Origin: UBA3006 sp031401235
Lineage (GTDB): Bacteria; Actinomycetota; Acidimicrobiia; Acidimicrobiales; Ilumatobacteraceae
Direction: 5' to 3'
NCBI GenBank assembly: GCA_031401235.1
Contig: JANNRJ010000010.1
Span: forward strand, 1-64,000
DNA: 64,000 bases
The notes under the pieces were generated by a model. That model saw nothing but the letters and a program-made list of their open reading frames with translations. It did no database searches and was not told where the DNA came from. Below are positions 8,130 to 16,167 of the stretch, piece by piece. A program made the position numbers and the translations under genes. Every line of letters begins with the position of its first letter. The stretch's first letter is position 1.

Positions 8130-8468
8130 ATGGCTGCATTCAAGAAACCAGGTCGTAGTACTCGCGATCGCAAGCCCAAAGCAATGAAAGTCGCCGCTGA
8201 GAAGCGGGTCGTTGCTGCTTCGGCCAAGAAGGCATCAGGAAATACCTCCACCAAAATTGTCCGTCGCCAGAAAGTTGCGCACAAGGGACCAACCATTACG
8301 GTTACTCAAGTTCGCTCTGAAATTGGTGGCAAACCAAAGACACGGGCAACACTCCGTGCACTTGGTTTGCGACGTATCGGACATACCAATACGGTCCCGG
8401 ATCGGCCAGAGATTCGCGGCATGATCGCTCGCGTCCCACACCTCATTGAAATCAAGGAAGGTAAATAG
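8130..8468 (+). CDS. rpmD: Ribosomal protein uL30 (L30) with long basic N-terminal extension
   Basis: The last 60 residues are a complete uL30 (TITVTQVRSEIGGKPKTRAT, LRALGLRRIGHTNTVPDRPE, IRGMIARVPHLIEIKEGK). Before them lies an extension of about 52 residues rich in Lys, Ala and Arg (FKKPGRSTRDRKPKAMKVAA and so on) that standard 60-residue uL30 proteins lack. No internal ATG with a ribosome binding site stands right before the core, and the ATG at 8130 is 2 bases after rpsE, so the extension is probably translated. Some actinobacterial and chloroflexi uL30 proteins also carry extensions. Confidence 0.93.
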   Translation: MAAFKKPGRSTRDRKPKAMKVAAEKRVVAASAKKASGNTSTKIVRRQKVAHKGPTITVTQVRSEIGGKPKTRATLRALGLRRIGHTNTVPDRPEIRGMIARVPHLIEIKEGK

Positions 8469-8470
8469 TC

Positions 8471-8959
8471 ATGCGCGTTGACGAACTTCGCCCGTCAAAA
8501 GGCTCGACCAAGAAGCCAAAGCGAGTCGGTCGCGGTATTGGTGGCAAAGGTGGTAAGACCGCCGGACGCGGTACCAAGGGTCAATATGCCCGTAACACTG
8601 TTGGTCGAGGCTTTGAAGGTGGTCAGATGCCACTTAAGCAGCGCGTGCCGAAGTTGAAAGGTTTCAACAACCCGTTCCGTGTCGAGTATTACGCGGTCAA
8701 CCTTGATGTCATCCAAGCACTCGGTATCGACGAAGTCACGCCGGCGATATTGGTGCAACGAAGTGCGTCGCACAAGGGCATGCTCGTCAAAGTGCTCGGG
8801 CGGGGCAAGATCACCACGGCGGTGAAGGTCTCGGCCCATGCCGTTTCTAAATCTGCCGAACAAGCAATTATCGCTGCCGGTGGCAGTGTGACCATTGTGC
8901 CGTTGCCGTTCAAGGGCGTTCGCCCAGCGGCCAAAGGAAGCCAATTTACAAACCGCTAG
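8471..8959 (+). CDS. rplO: Ribosomal protein uL15 (L15)
   Basis: 162-residue late-assembly 50S protein. The Gly-rich N-terminus KKPKRVGRGIGGKGGKTAGR GTKGQ-type motif and FEGGQMPLKQRVPKLKGFNN are diagnostic. Followed by 70 bases before secY, the first real gap in the operon. Confidence 0.98.
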   Translation: MRVDELRPSKGSTKKPKRVGRGIGGKGGKTAGRGTKGQYARNTVGRGFEGGQMPLKQRVPKLKGFNNPFRVEYYAVNLDVIQALGIDEVTPAILVQRSASHKGMLVKVLGRGKITTAVKVSAHAVSKSAEQAIIAAGGSVTIVPLPFKGVRPAAKGSQFTNR

Positions 8960-9029
8960 TACTGTGCCTAGTTAGGTCACAGCTCAGCGGATTGTACGCA
9001 GGCGAAATCGAACGAAAGGAGCAGCCACG

Positions 9030-10349
9030 ATGTTGTCCAATGTGAAGAACATCTTCAAGGTGGTGGATTTACGCAACAAGGTGTTGTTCACCTTGGCGAT
9101 GATTCTTTTGTATCGCTTCGGTGCGGCATTGCGTGTTCCCGGCATTGATGCCCAAGCTGTCAAGCAACTTCGTGAAGCGTCGCAGTCACAAGGTGCGCTC
9201 GGGTTTTTAAACCTCTTTTCCGGTGGTGCATTCGGAAGTTTCTCAATTTTTGCCCTTGGCATTATGCCCTACATCACAGCGAGCATCATCATGCAGGTGT
9301 TGGGAGTCGTCATTCCAAAACTGGAACAGTGGCAGCAAGAAGGTGCCGTTGGCCAACGCAAGATCACTCAGTGGACCCGTTACGTTGCAATCGGTATTGC
9401 CGTGTTGCAAGGCGCAGGGCTGACCTTCATATTCGGTCAGGGTAGGGGTTCGGCTTTTTTCGGAGCGGCCAATCGAGCTCCCGACGTGGTGTTGTTAAAT
9501 CCGTTCATGCCCCGGGCACTCATCGTGATTCCGTCGCTAGTCGCCGGAACTGCTTTACTGATGTGGATCGGCGAGCTCATCAGTCAGCGCGGAATTGGTA
9601 ACGGAATGTCGATGCTCATTTTCGCTTCAGTGGTAAGCAATCTTCCGTACGGTTACTACTCGTTACTGCAGAACAAAAAAATCGTCGTGTTCGTCATTCT
9701 CGTATCTGTATCTATTGGGATTCTCGTGGCGGTGGTGCGAGTCGAACTTGGGCAGCGGCGGATCCCCGTGCAATTTGCTAAACGCGTGGTTGGTCGCAAA
9801 ATGTATGGCGGTCAAAACACGTACATTCCTCTGAAGGTGAACCAAGCGGGAGTCGTGCCGATCATTTTTGCAAGTTCGGTACTGCTTTTACCGGTGTTGA
9901 TGTCGAACATGCTTGGTAGTGCCCAAGGATGGCGCGGTTCAGTTGCGGGATTTGTAAACAATTATTTGGTCAATAGTCAAAATGTGTTGTACATATCGAT
10001 CTTTTTCTTGTTGATTATTGCGTTTGCCTATTTCTACAACTCGATTGCTTTTGATCCAATTCGGCAGGCAGATCAATTGCGCAAACAGGGTGGCTTTATT
10101 CCAGGTATTCGTCCTGGACCACAAACTGAATCTTTCCTGGCTAAGACGGTCAATCGCATCACATTGCCAGGCGCGTTATTTGTCGCTTTTATCGCCGTCT
10201 TGCCGTACATTATTTTGTGGGTGGGAGATGTTCAGTCGTTCCCATTTGCCGGAACAACGGTGCTCATCGCGGTAGGCGTTGCACTTGAGCTCATGCGCCA
10301 GATCGACAGCCAACTAATGCAGCGAAACTACGAGGGTTTCTTGAAGTGA
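9030..10349 (+). CDS. secY: Protein translocase channel subunit SecY
   Basis: 439-residue, ten-helix inner-membrane channel of the general secretion system, acting with SecE, SecG and the SecA ATPase. Signatures: RFGAALRVPGIDAQAV near the start, the plug region LFSGGAFGSFSIFALGIMPY, ISQRGIGNGMSMLIFASVVS and the C-terminal RQIDSQLMQRNYEGFLK. A strong ribosome binding site (GAAAGGAG) lies 10 bases before the ATG. Location after rplO is the standard spc order. Confidence 0.98.
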   Translation: MLSNVKNIFKVVDLRNKVLFTLAMILLYRFGAALRVPGIDAQAVKQLREASQSQGALGFLNLFSGGAFGSFSIFALGIMPYITASIIMQVLGVVIPKLEQWQQEGAVGQRKITQWTRYVAIGIAVLQGAGLTFIFGQGRGSAFFGAANRAPDVVLLNPFMPRALIVIPSLVAGTALLMWIGELISQRGIGNGMSMLIFASVVSNLPYGYYSLLQNKKIVVFVILVSVSIGILVAVVRVELGQRRIPVQFAKRVVGRKMYGGQNTYIPLKVNQAGVVPIIFASSVLLLPVLMSNMLGSAQGWRGSVAGFVNNYLVNSQNVLYISIFFLLIIAFAYFYNSIAFDPIRQADQLRKQGGFIPGIRPGPQTESFLAKTVNRITLPGALFVAFIAVLPYIILWVGDVQSFPFAGTTVLIAVGVALELMRQIDSQLMQRNYEGFLK

Positions 10350-10400
10350 CGATTCCGTTTTAGGAACGTCACCAAGAAATTCACGAGGAGTATCGAAACC

Positions 10401-11057
10401 ATGTCAAACGGAGTGCGCGTCATCATGCTTGGTCGCCAAGGCGCCGGCAAGGGCACACAGTGTCGTCGAGTTGCCCAACATTATGGAATTCCGCATATCT
10501 CAACTGGCGAAATTTTGCGCAATGCTGTCCGCCAGGGAACAGTCGTCGGACGTCAAGTTAAAAAGGTGATTGATGAAGGTCGTCTGGTCGACGACGATCT
10601 AATGGTGTCGCTGGTACAAGGTCGGATTGGTGACGTCGATGCACGAGTAAATGGTTATGTACTCGATGGATTCCCGCGCACGCTCGCTCAAGCCGAAGCG
10701 TTCGATGAAATCACCGAAGTTCGCCAAGTTAATGTCGTCATCGATCTTGAGGTACAGCGTGATGTGGTGCTACGCCGATTATCGGCTCGACGAACATGTC
10801 AACAATGTGACGCCAACTTTGTCTCTCTAGGTAATGATCCAAACCCATGGATTTGTCAGAATTGTGGTGGCATTGTCCACCAACGCGATGACGATACGCC
10901 GGAGGCGATCAATCATCGACTAGATCTCTATGACGAAATCACTGCGCCGCTCGTGAATTATTACCTCGAAACTGCCAAATTGGTGGTGGTTGATGGTCTT
11001 GGAAGCCCAGATGAGGTGTTTGCCAAACTCTTAGCCACAGTCGAAGCCTGGAGATAG
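10401..11057 (+). CDS. adk: Adenylate kinase with zinc-type LID
   Basis: 218-residue nucleotide kinase (AMP + ATP = 2 ADP). The P-loop GRQGAGKGTQ, the AMP-binding GYVLDGFPRTLAQAE and a full-length LID are present. The LID carries Cys133, Cys136, Cys152 and Cys155, the four-Cys zinc-binding arrangement typical of Gram-positive adenylate kinases. AGGAG precedes ATG by about 10 bases. Downstream one would expect map, but infA follows directly. Confidence 0.98.
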   Translation: MSNGVRVIMLGRQGAGKGTQCRRVAQHYGIPHISTGEILRNAVRQGTVVGRQVKKVIDEGRLVDDDLMVSLVQGRIGDVDARVNGYVLDGFPRTLAQAEAFDEITEVRQVNVVIDLEVQRDVVLRRLSARRTCQQCDANFVSLGNDPNPWICQNCGGIVHQRDDDTPEAINHRLDLYDEITAPLVNYYLETAKLVVVDGLGSPDEVFAKLLATVEAWR

Positions 11058-11152
11058 GCAGATTGGGGTTTTGGGCCACCATTGGTCGGCGGTAGCATAA
11101 CTCTTCGCCTTTAGGAGCGTTTTTCACCTATTTGGCGGTGAGCCCGTTTTTT

Positions 11153-11167
11153 GAGGAGAAGACCCTG
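11153..11167 (+). promoter_or_regulatory. Ribosome binding site deciding the CTG start of infA
   Basis: GAGGAG at 11153-11158, then six bases (AAGACC), then CTG at 11165-11167. The spacing is ideal for CTG and impossible for the upstream TTG/GTG codons, which lie before the motif. The next in-frame ATG is far inside the conserved core (11230 region), so it cannot be the start. Confidence 0.7.
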
Positions 11168-11389
11168 CCGAAGAATAAAGAAGATGCAATTGTGCTGGAA
11201 GGCAAGATCACAGAGTCTTTACCTAACGCAATGTTTCGGGTTGAACTCGAGAACGGACACACAGTTTTAGCTCATATTTCCGGAAAGATGCGCATGAATT
11301 ACATTCGCATTTTGCCGGGTGACAAGGTTCAAGTTGAGTTGACACCGTACGACCTCACCAGGGGTCGTATTACCTACCGATTTAAGTAA
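11165..11389 (+). CDS. infA: Translation initiation factor IF-1, apparent CTG start
   Basis: IF-1 occupies the A site of the 30S during initiation. The OB-fold core (NAMFRVELENGHTVLAHISG, KMRMNYIRILPGDKVQVELT, PYDLTRGRITYRFK) is complete. There is no ATG at the expected place. CTG at 11165 gives MPKNKEDAIVLEGKI and 74 residues, close to the usual 72-73, and a strong GAGGAG (11153-11158) stands 6 bases upstream. In-frame TTG 11132 and GTG 11138 would add 9-11 residues and have no ribosome binding site at good spacing. A possible promoter (TTGGGC 11071, TAGCAT 11093) lies in the 107-base gap after adk. Confidence 0.93.
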   Translation: MPKNKEDAIVLEGKITESLPNAMFRVELENGHTVLAHISGKMRMNYIRILPGDKVQVELTPYDLTRGRITYRFK

Positions 11390-11423
11390 TCACCAAAGTT
11401 ACGCAGATTTACGAGGCCAAAGA

Positions 11424-11537
11424 GTGAAAGTAAAACCGAGTGTCAAAAAAATTTGCGAAAAGTGCAAGGTCATCCGTCGGCATCGGCGGGTAATGGTGAT
11501 TTGCGAAAACCCGCGTCATAAACAGCGTCAAGGCTGA
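11424..11537 (+). CDS. rpmJ: Ribosomal protein bL36 (L36), zinc form
   Basis: A 37-residue protein read from GTG 11424 to TGA 11535: MKVKPSVKKICEKCKVIRRH, then RRVMVICENPRHKQRQG. Zinc ligands Cys11, Cys14, Cys27 and His32 are in the standard positions. It lies between infA and rpsM as in most bacteria. GAGGCCAAAGA precedes the start as a weak ribosome binding site. Confidence 0.96.
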   Translation: MKVKPSVKKICEKCKVIRRHRRVMVICENPRHKQRQG

Positions 11538-11585
11538 TCAGATTTTCATCCACGATTAATTTCTCAACTATTTAAGGAAACGCCA

Positions 11586-11966
11586 ATGGCACGAATTTCA
11601 GGAGTCGACATCCCGCGCGAAAAGCGCCTCGAGATCGCTCTTACGTACATATTTGGCATCGGTCGTTCAACCTCGATCAAAATGTGTAAAGAGTTGGATC
11701 TCAATCCGGACACTCGGGTGCGCAACTTGACCGATTCTGAGGTCAACAAGATTCGTACCTATATCGAGAACAAGTTGTCTGTTGAGGGTGATCGTCGCCG
11801 TGATGTGCAAACCGACATCAAGCGTAAAGTCGAGATCGGTTGCTATCAGGGGACACGACATCGTAAGGGCTTGCCAGTTCGAGGACAGCGCACACATACC
11901 AATGCCCGTACACGCAAGGGACCAAAGAAGACAGTTGCCAACAAGAAGATGGCAGTGAGGAAATAA
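11586..11966 (+). CDS. rpsM: Ribosomal protein uS13 (S13)
   Basis: 126-residue small-subunit head protein that forms bridges to the 50S and contacts P-site tRNA. MARISGVDIPREKRLEIALT, YIFGIGRSTS and the tail RGQRTHTNARTRKGPKKTVA are signatures. AAGGAAA precedes the ATG. First gene of the alpha-operon part. Confidence 0.98.
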   Translation: MARISGVDIPREKRLEIALTYIFGIGRSTSIKMCKELDLNPDTRVRNLTDSEVNKIRTYIENKLSVEGDRRRDVQTDIKRKVEIGCYQGTRHRKGLPVRGQRTHTNARTRKGPKKTVANKKMAVRK

Positions 11967-11968
11967 CC

Positions 11969-12364
11969 ATGGCCAAGGCAACTGGAACCCGTCGTCCGCG
12001 CAAGCGCGATCGCAAGAATGTGACCAATGGTGTGGTGCATATCAAGAGTTCGTTTAACAACACCATCGTTTCGATCACCGATACCGAAGGCAATGTCATT
12101 GCTTGGGCGTCCTCTGGCGGCGTCGGATTTTCTGGTTCGCGCAAGTCCACCCCGTTCGCTGCGCAGATGGCCGCCGAAAAAGCTGGCCGAGCGGCGATGG
12201 ACCAAGGTTTACGCCGCGCCGAAGTTCACGTCAAGGGACCAGGTTCGGGTCGCGATACCGCGTTGCGCTCGATTCAAAACCTCGGCATCGAAGTTTCTGG
12301 CATCAAAGATGTAACGCCGGTCCCACACAATGGTTGCCGCCTGTCCAAGCGAAAGAGGCCGTAG
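11969..12364 (+). CDS. rpsK: Ribosomal protein uS11 (S11)
   Basis: 131-residue platform protein near the E site. GVVHIKSSFNNTIVSITD, SSGGVGFSGSRKSTPFAAQM and the C-terminal DVTPVPHNGCRLSKRKRP (with the Asn-Gly that is prone to isoaspartate formation in E. coli) are canonical. Confidence 0.98.
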   Translation: MAKATGTRRPRKRDRKNVTNGVVHIKSSFNNTIVSITDTEGNVIAWASSGGVGFSGSRKSTPFAAQMAAEKAGRAAMDQGLRRAEVHVKGPGSGRDTALRSIQNLGIEVSGIKDVTPVPHNGCRLSKRKRP

Positions 12365-12366
12365 TC

Positions 12367-12984
12367 ATGGCTCGCTATACCGGACCAAAAGTACGAATCT
12401 CGCGTCGACTCGGGATCAATGTTTTCGAAAACTCCAAAGGCAGCAAAGCCCTTGAACGTCGTCCGTTCCCACCTGGTACCCATGGGCGAACTCGTCGTCG
12501 CGGAGCCGGCAGCGAATACCTTTTGCAATTACAAGAAAAACAAAAGGCCAAGTACATCTACGGTGTACTTGAGCGTCAGTTCCGCAAAATGTATGAAGAT
12601 TCGGTTCGCCTCTCTGGTCCTACAGGTGAGAACCTGCTTCGACTATTGGAATTGCGCCTGGACAACGTGGTGTATCGCGCCGGTTGGGCAAGTACACGCC
12701 CTCAAGCACGCCAATTTGTCAGCCACGGTCTTGTGCTCGTAGACGGCAAGCGGGTCAATATTGCTTCCTATTCGGTTAGCCGAGGTCAGGTCGTCACACT
12801 GACTGACAAAGCCAAGAACATGATCATTATTCAACACAACATTGACACCCTCGATCGGCGAATGGTCGGTTGGATAGACGCCGCCGATGGTGGCAAACAA
12901 ATCACCGTTCGTGAATTGCCACAGCGTGAACACATTGATGTTCCCGTCCGTGAACAACTCATCGTTGAGCTCTACTCGAAGTAA
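12367..12984 (+). CDS. rpsD: Ribosomal protein uS4 (S4), Cys-free form
   Basis: 205-residue primary 16S binder and proofreading-related protein. I start at ATG 12367 (MARYTGPKVRISRRLGINVF), two bases after rpsK, although the frame is open 264 bases further upstream. The N-domain lacks the CxxC zinc pairs, so it is the zinc-independent type; PFPPGTHGRTRRR and the S4 domain LELRLDNVVYRAGWASTRPQ ARQFVSHG follow. Located just upstream of rpoA. Confidence 0.97.
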   Translation: MARYTGPKVRISRRLGINVFENSKGSKALERRPFPPGTHGRTRRRGAGSEYLLQLQEKQKAKYIYGVLERQFRKMYEDSVRLSGPTGENLLRLLELRLDNVVYRAGWASTRPQARQFVSHGLVLVDGKRVNIASYSVSRGQVVTLTDKAKNMIIIQHNIDTLDRRMVGWIDAADGGKQITVRELPQREHIDVPVREQLIVELYSK

Positions 12985-13017
12985 CCCCCGAAAAGAATTG
13001 GTAACAGGAGAACCCAC

Positions 13018-13947
13018 ATGCTCGTTATTCAACGCCCAACAGTCGATGCTATTGGTATCGAAGAGAACAACCGTCAGAAGTTTTCCATCGGACCACTTGA
13101 GCCGGGCCTCGGCCACACCATCGGCAACTCGCTTCGCCGAATGTTGCTGTCATCAATTCCGGGAAGCGCGATCACCACGGTCAAGTTCGAATCGGCACTT
13201 CATGAATTTGCCACAATTGATGGTGTCACCGAAGATGTCACCGAAATCATCCTCAACCTCAAAGATATTGTGGTTGTGTCGACATCAGACGACCCGGTGG
13301 TCGTCAGCGTGGACATCAAGGGACCAGCCGAGGTCACTGCCGGCGATATTCGTTTGCCCAGCGAAATTGAAATTCTTAATAAGTCTCAGCACATCGCAAC
13401 TTTGTCGGCCAAGGGTCGCCTGGTTGTCGATCTGACGATTGAACGCGGCAAGGGGTACCTCTCATGCGATCGCGAAACGCGCAAGGTCATCGGAGTAGTG
13501 CCAATTGATGCACTGTTTTCCCCGGTTCGTCGTTGCACATTTACCGTCGAACCAACTCGTGTCGAGCAGTCCACGAACTACGACAAAATTGTTCTTGACA
13601 TTGAGACAGACGGATCCATTACTCCCCGCGAGTCGCTTGCCTCGGCAGGTGCAACATTGCGATCGTTAGTTGACCTAGTTGCAACTCTTAGCGATGAGCC
13701 AATGGCTTTAGAGCTAGGCGAAGTAATTGGTTCTGGTGCTGGTTCACCAGATCTTGATTTGAGTATCGAAGATCTGGACTTGTCCGAGCGTCCACGAAAC
13801 TGCTTGAAACGAGCCCAAGTGAATACCATCGGTGAACTGCTCATCCGCAGCGAGGAAGACCTGCTCAATATCACCAACTTTGGTCAAAAAAGTCTCGATG
13901 AAATCAAGATAAAGCTCGACGAGCGTGGCTTGTCGTTGCGAGTCTGA
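13018..13947 (+). CDS. rpoA: RNA polymerase alpha subunit
   Basis: 309-residue alpha subunit. N-terminal assembly domain (about 1-230) includes GPLEPGLGHTIGNSLRRMLL and the assembly-loop region; an acidic linker (GSPDLDLSIEDLDLSERPRN) leads to the C-terminal domain with NCLKRAQVNTIGELLIRSEE and NFGQKSLDEIKIKL, which binds UP elements and activators. CAGGAG stands 8-9 bases before ATG. Confidence 0.98.
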   Translation: MLVIQRPTVDAIGIEENNRQKFSIGPLEPGLGHTIGNSLRRMLLSSIPGSAITTVKFESALHEFATIDGVTEDVTEIILNLKDIVVVSTSDDPVVVSVDIKGPAEVTAGDIRLPSEIEILNKSQHIATLSAKGRLVVDLTIERGKGYLSCDRETRKVIGVVPIDALFSPVRRCTFTVEPTRVEQSTNYDKIVLDIETDGSITPRESLASAGATLRSLVDLVATLSDEPMALELGEVIGSGAGSPDLDLSIEDLDLSERPRNCLKRAQVNTIGELLIRSEEDLLNITNFGQKSLDEIKIKLDERGLSLRV

Positions 13948-13949
13948 CC

Positions 13950-14321
13950 ATGCCAGCAACACCACGACGATCACGTAGCTTTGGTGGTAGTGCTCATCAC
14001 CAACGATTGATGATGGCCAACATGGCCGCATCCCTCTTCGCCGCGGAGGGAATTGTCACCACCGAAGCCAAGGCCAAAGCATTGCGTCCAATTGCCGAGA
14101 AACTGATTACCAAGGCGAAGAAGGCACAAGATACTGGCCCAATGCGCATTCATCGAATTCGTCAGATTCAGGGTTATCTGAACGACAAGGAGATGACAAA
14201 TAAATTGGTCAATGTAGTTGCGCCCAGGTACCTCGAGCGCAACGGCGGCTACATTCGAATTCTCAAGGTCGGTCCACGCCATGGCGACAATGCTCCGATG
14301 GCTCGCATCGAGCTGATCTAA
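13950..14321 (+). CDS. rplQ: Ribosomal protein bL17 (L17)
   Basis: 123-residue bL17 near the exit tunnel. The usual MRH..GRKLGR start is replaced by MPATPRRSRSFGGSAHHQRL, still followed by the conserved LMMANMAASLFAAEGIVTTE, AKALRPIAEKLITKAKK and RNGGYIRILKVGPRHGDNAP. Starts 2 bases after rpoA and closes the ribosomal block. Confidence 0.97.
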   Translation: MPATPRRSRSFGGSAHHQRLMMANMAASLFAAEGIVTTEAKAKALRPIAEKLITKAKKAQDTGPMRIHRIRQIQGYLNDKEMTNKLVNVVAPRYLERNGGYIRILKVGPRHGDNAPMARIELI

Positions 14322-14360
14322 CTCGATTTCACGTCAGTCGATCGGCGACCTCGACTTGAG

Positions 14361-15170
14361 ATGCCGGTGGTGAAACCGGATCGGATCCCAGCAACACGCG
14401 AATTCGTAACTCGTCGGGCTCGCCTCGTTATTGCCTACAAGGGTGATGAATTTCACGGCTTTGCGCTGAACCCTGGCGTACAAACTGTGGCGTCAACTTT
14501 GGAGGGCGCGCTGGCCCAGATTATGCAGGTGCCGGTGAAACTCACACCCGCCGGTCGGACGGATACCGGTGTCCACTCACGCGGCCAAGTTGTGAGTGCT
14601 GATCTACCCGAGCGCACCAATCTTGAAGTTCTGATACGCCAATTGAATTCGATGTGTGGTCCCTCGGTGGTGTTGCGCGATGCGCAATGGGCAGCGGAAG
14701 ATTTTCACGCCAGATATTCGGCGCTGTGGAGGGAATATCGCTACAGCGTTTTGAATTCACCCGTACCTGATCCATTCCTGGCCACAACTGCCTGGCACAT
14801 CACGACTCCATTGAAATTGCGGGGGATGCAACTGGCATGTGATGCAGTTATCGGTGAACACGACTTTTCTGCATTTTGTCGCAAACCAAAGTTAAGCGAT
14901 GAAGACAGTCACGAATATTCGATGCGTCGAAACGTGATCAATGCCGAATGGCGCGAAGTCGACGACGAAGTGTTGCGATTTGATATTCGTAGCAACGCGT
15001 TTTGCCATCAAATGGTTCGGGCACTTGTGGGCGTGTTCGTTGAAATAGGACTGGGAAAACGGCCACCCAGTGACATGCGGGGCCTGATTGTCGCCGGTGA
15101 TCGTGCGCAAGCCGCTCCTGTTGCGCCACCCCATGGCTTGTGCCTTTGGGAAGTCGGATATCCGGTGTAA
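14361..15170 (+). CDS. truA: tRNA pseudouridine synthase A
   Basis: 269 residues; modifies U38-U40 in tRNA anticodon arms. The catalytic Asp lies in AGRTDTGVHSRGQV; YKGDEFHGFALNPGVQTVAS, DFHARYSALWREYRYSV and NAFCHQMVRALVGVFVEIGL are further family motifs. The first ~20 residues before ARLVIAYKGDEF are non-conserved, so a later start is possible. Position after rplQ is the usual actinobacterial order. Confidence 0.96.
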   Translation: MPVVKPDRIPATREFVTRRARLVIAYKGDEFHGFALNPGVQTVASTLEGALAQIMQVPVKLTPAGRTDTGVHSRGQVVSADLPERTNLEVLIRQLNSMCGPSVVLRDAQWAAEDFHARYSALWREYRYSVLNSPVPDPFLATTAWHITTPLKLRGMQLACDAVIGEHDFSAFCRKPKLSDEDSHEYSMRRNVINAEWREVDDEVLRFDIRSNAFCHQMVRALVGVFVEIGLGKRPPSDMRGLIVAGDRAQAAPVAPPHGLCLWEVGYPV

Positions 15171-15243
15171 TTGGGGCTGATTCGCCCCTATCCTTAAAAA
15201 GCCCATCAGACGGGTTATCTCGATCAATTGAAGGAAGAATGCG

Positions 15244-15690
15244 ATGCGTACGTACTCACCAAAAGCAAGCGAAATCCAGCGATCGTGGCATCTCATTGAT
15301 GCCGATGGTCTCGTGCTTGGTCGGATGTGTACGGAGGCCGCTCGAATTTTGCGTGGCAAGCACAAACCTACATTCGCTCCAAACATTGACTCTGGTGACC
15401 ATGTTGTGATTATTAATGCATCCAAAATTGTACTCACTCGGCAAAAGGCCGACAAAGAACTTGTCTATGACTACAGCGGTTACCCAGGTGGATTACGAAG
15501 TGAAACGTATGGTCGATTACTGCGTCGCAAACCAGAAGATGCGATTCGTCGATCAATTCGCGGGATGTTGCCAAAGGGACCACTTGGCCGTCAGATGATC
15601 AAGAAACTCAAGGTGCACGCTGGCGCAGAACATGGCCATGAAGCGCAAAATCCAATTGTTCTCAATTTGCCAGACGCGAAATCGCGCTAA
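15244..15690 (+). CDS. rplM: Ribosomal protein uL13 (L13)
   Basis: 148-residue early-assembly 50S protein: MRTYSPKASEIQRSWHLIDA, VLGRMCTEAARILRGKHKPT and HVVIINASKIVLTRQKADK. AGGAAGA precedes ATG by 6 bases. Begins a two-gene operon with rpsI; a weak GGGGC/GCCCC hairpin lies in the 73-base gap behind truA. Confidence 0.98.
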   Translation: MRTYSPKASEIQRSWHLIDADGLVLGRMCTEAARILRGKHKPTFAPNIDSGDHVVIINASKIVLTRQKADKELVYDYSGYPGGLRSETYGRLLRRKPEDAIRRSIRGMLPKGPLGRQMIKKLKVHAGAEHGHEAQNPIVLNLPDAKSR

Positions 15691-15721
15691 GCACCGAATC
15701 ATTTAAACTAGAGGAGTCATC

Positions 15722-16117
15722 GTGGGCACAAAACCACTCACCCAAACAACCGGTCGTCGCAAGGAAGCAGTTGCCCGCGCCCGTCTCCGTCCAGGTACTG
15801 GCAAAGTCACCGTTAATGGTCGCGAATTTGCGGAATATTTTCCGAGTGAAGTGCAACGGATGTTGGCCACCGAAGCGCTCCATCTCGTCGGTGTCGAAAC
15901 TACCTACGACGTGGATTGTGACATTCAGGGCGGCGGAATTGCTGGTCAGGCCGGTGCGCTTCGCATGGCAATTGCTCGTTCAATACTTGAACTCGATCCG
16001 GACAAGCGTTCAATCTTGCGCAAAGCCGGTCTACTCACGCGCGATTCTCGCAAAAAAGAAAGCAAGAAGTACGGTCTTAAAAAGGCCCGCAAAGCTCCGC
16101 AGTACACCAAGCGCTGA
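15722..16117 (+). CDS. rpsI: Ribosomal protein uS9 (S9)
   Basis: 131-residue uS9 whose basic C-terminal tail (KKARKAPQYTKR) reaches the P-site tRNA. TTGRRKEAVARARLRPGTGK and IQGGGIAGQAGALRMAIARS are signatures. GTG start at 15722 with GAGGAG 6-9 bases upstream. Confidence 0.98.
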   Translation: MGTKPLTQTTGRRKEAVARARLRPGTGKVTVNGREFAEYFPSEVQRMLATEALHLVGVETTYDVDCDIQGGGIAGQAGALRMAIARSILELDPDKRSILRKAGLLTRDSRKKESKKYGLKKARKAPQYTKR

Positions 16118-16167
16118 TTTTCAGGATTACTTCGCGGCCTGTGTCGTGTAGGTAGAAAGTCGGGTCA

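Noticed and set aside
11071..11098. Possible promoter TTGGGC-N16-TAGCAT before infA
   Set aside because: Matches are modest and the spacer short; mentioned under infA but not listed as a separate feature.
12103..12366. Upstream extension of the rpsD frame into rpsK
   Set aside because: The extension is the out-of-frame reading of rpsK; the uS4 N-terminus starts at 12367.
15173..15188. GGGGC-TGATTC-GCCCC hairpin behind truA, possible terminator or rplM leader
   Set aside because: Only five base pairs and no T run follows directly; too weak to list as a feature.
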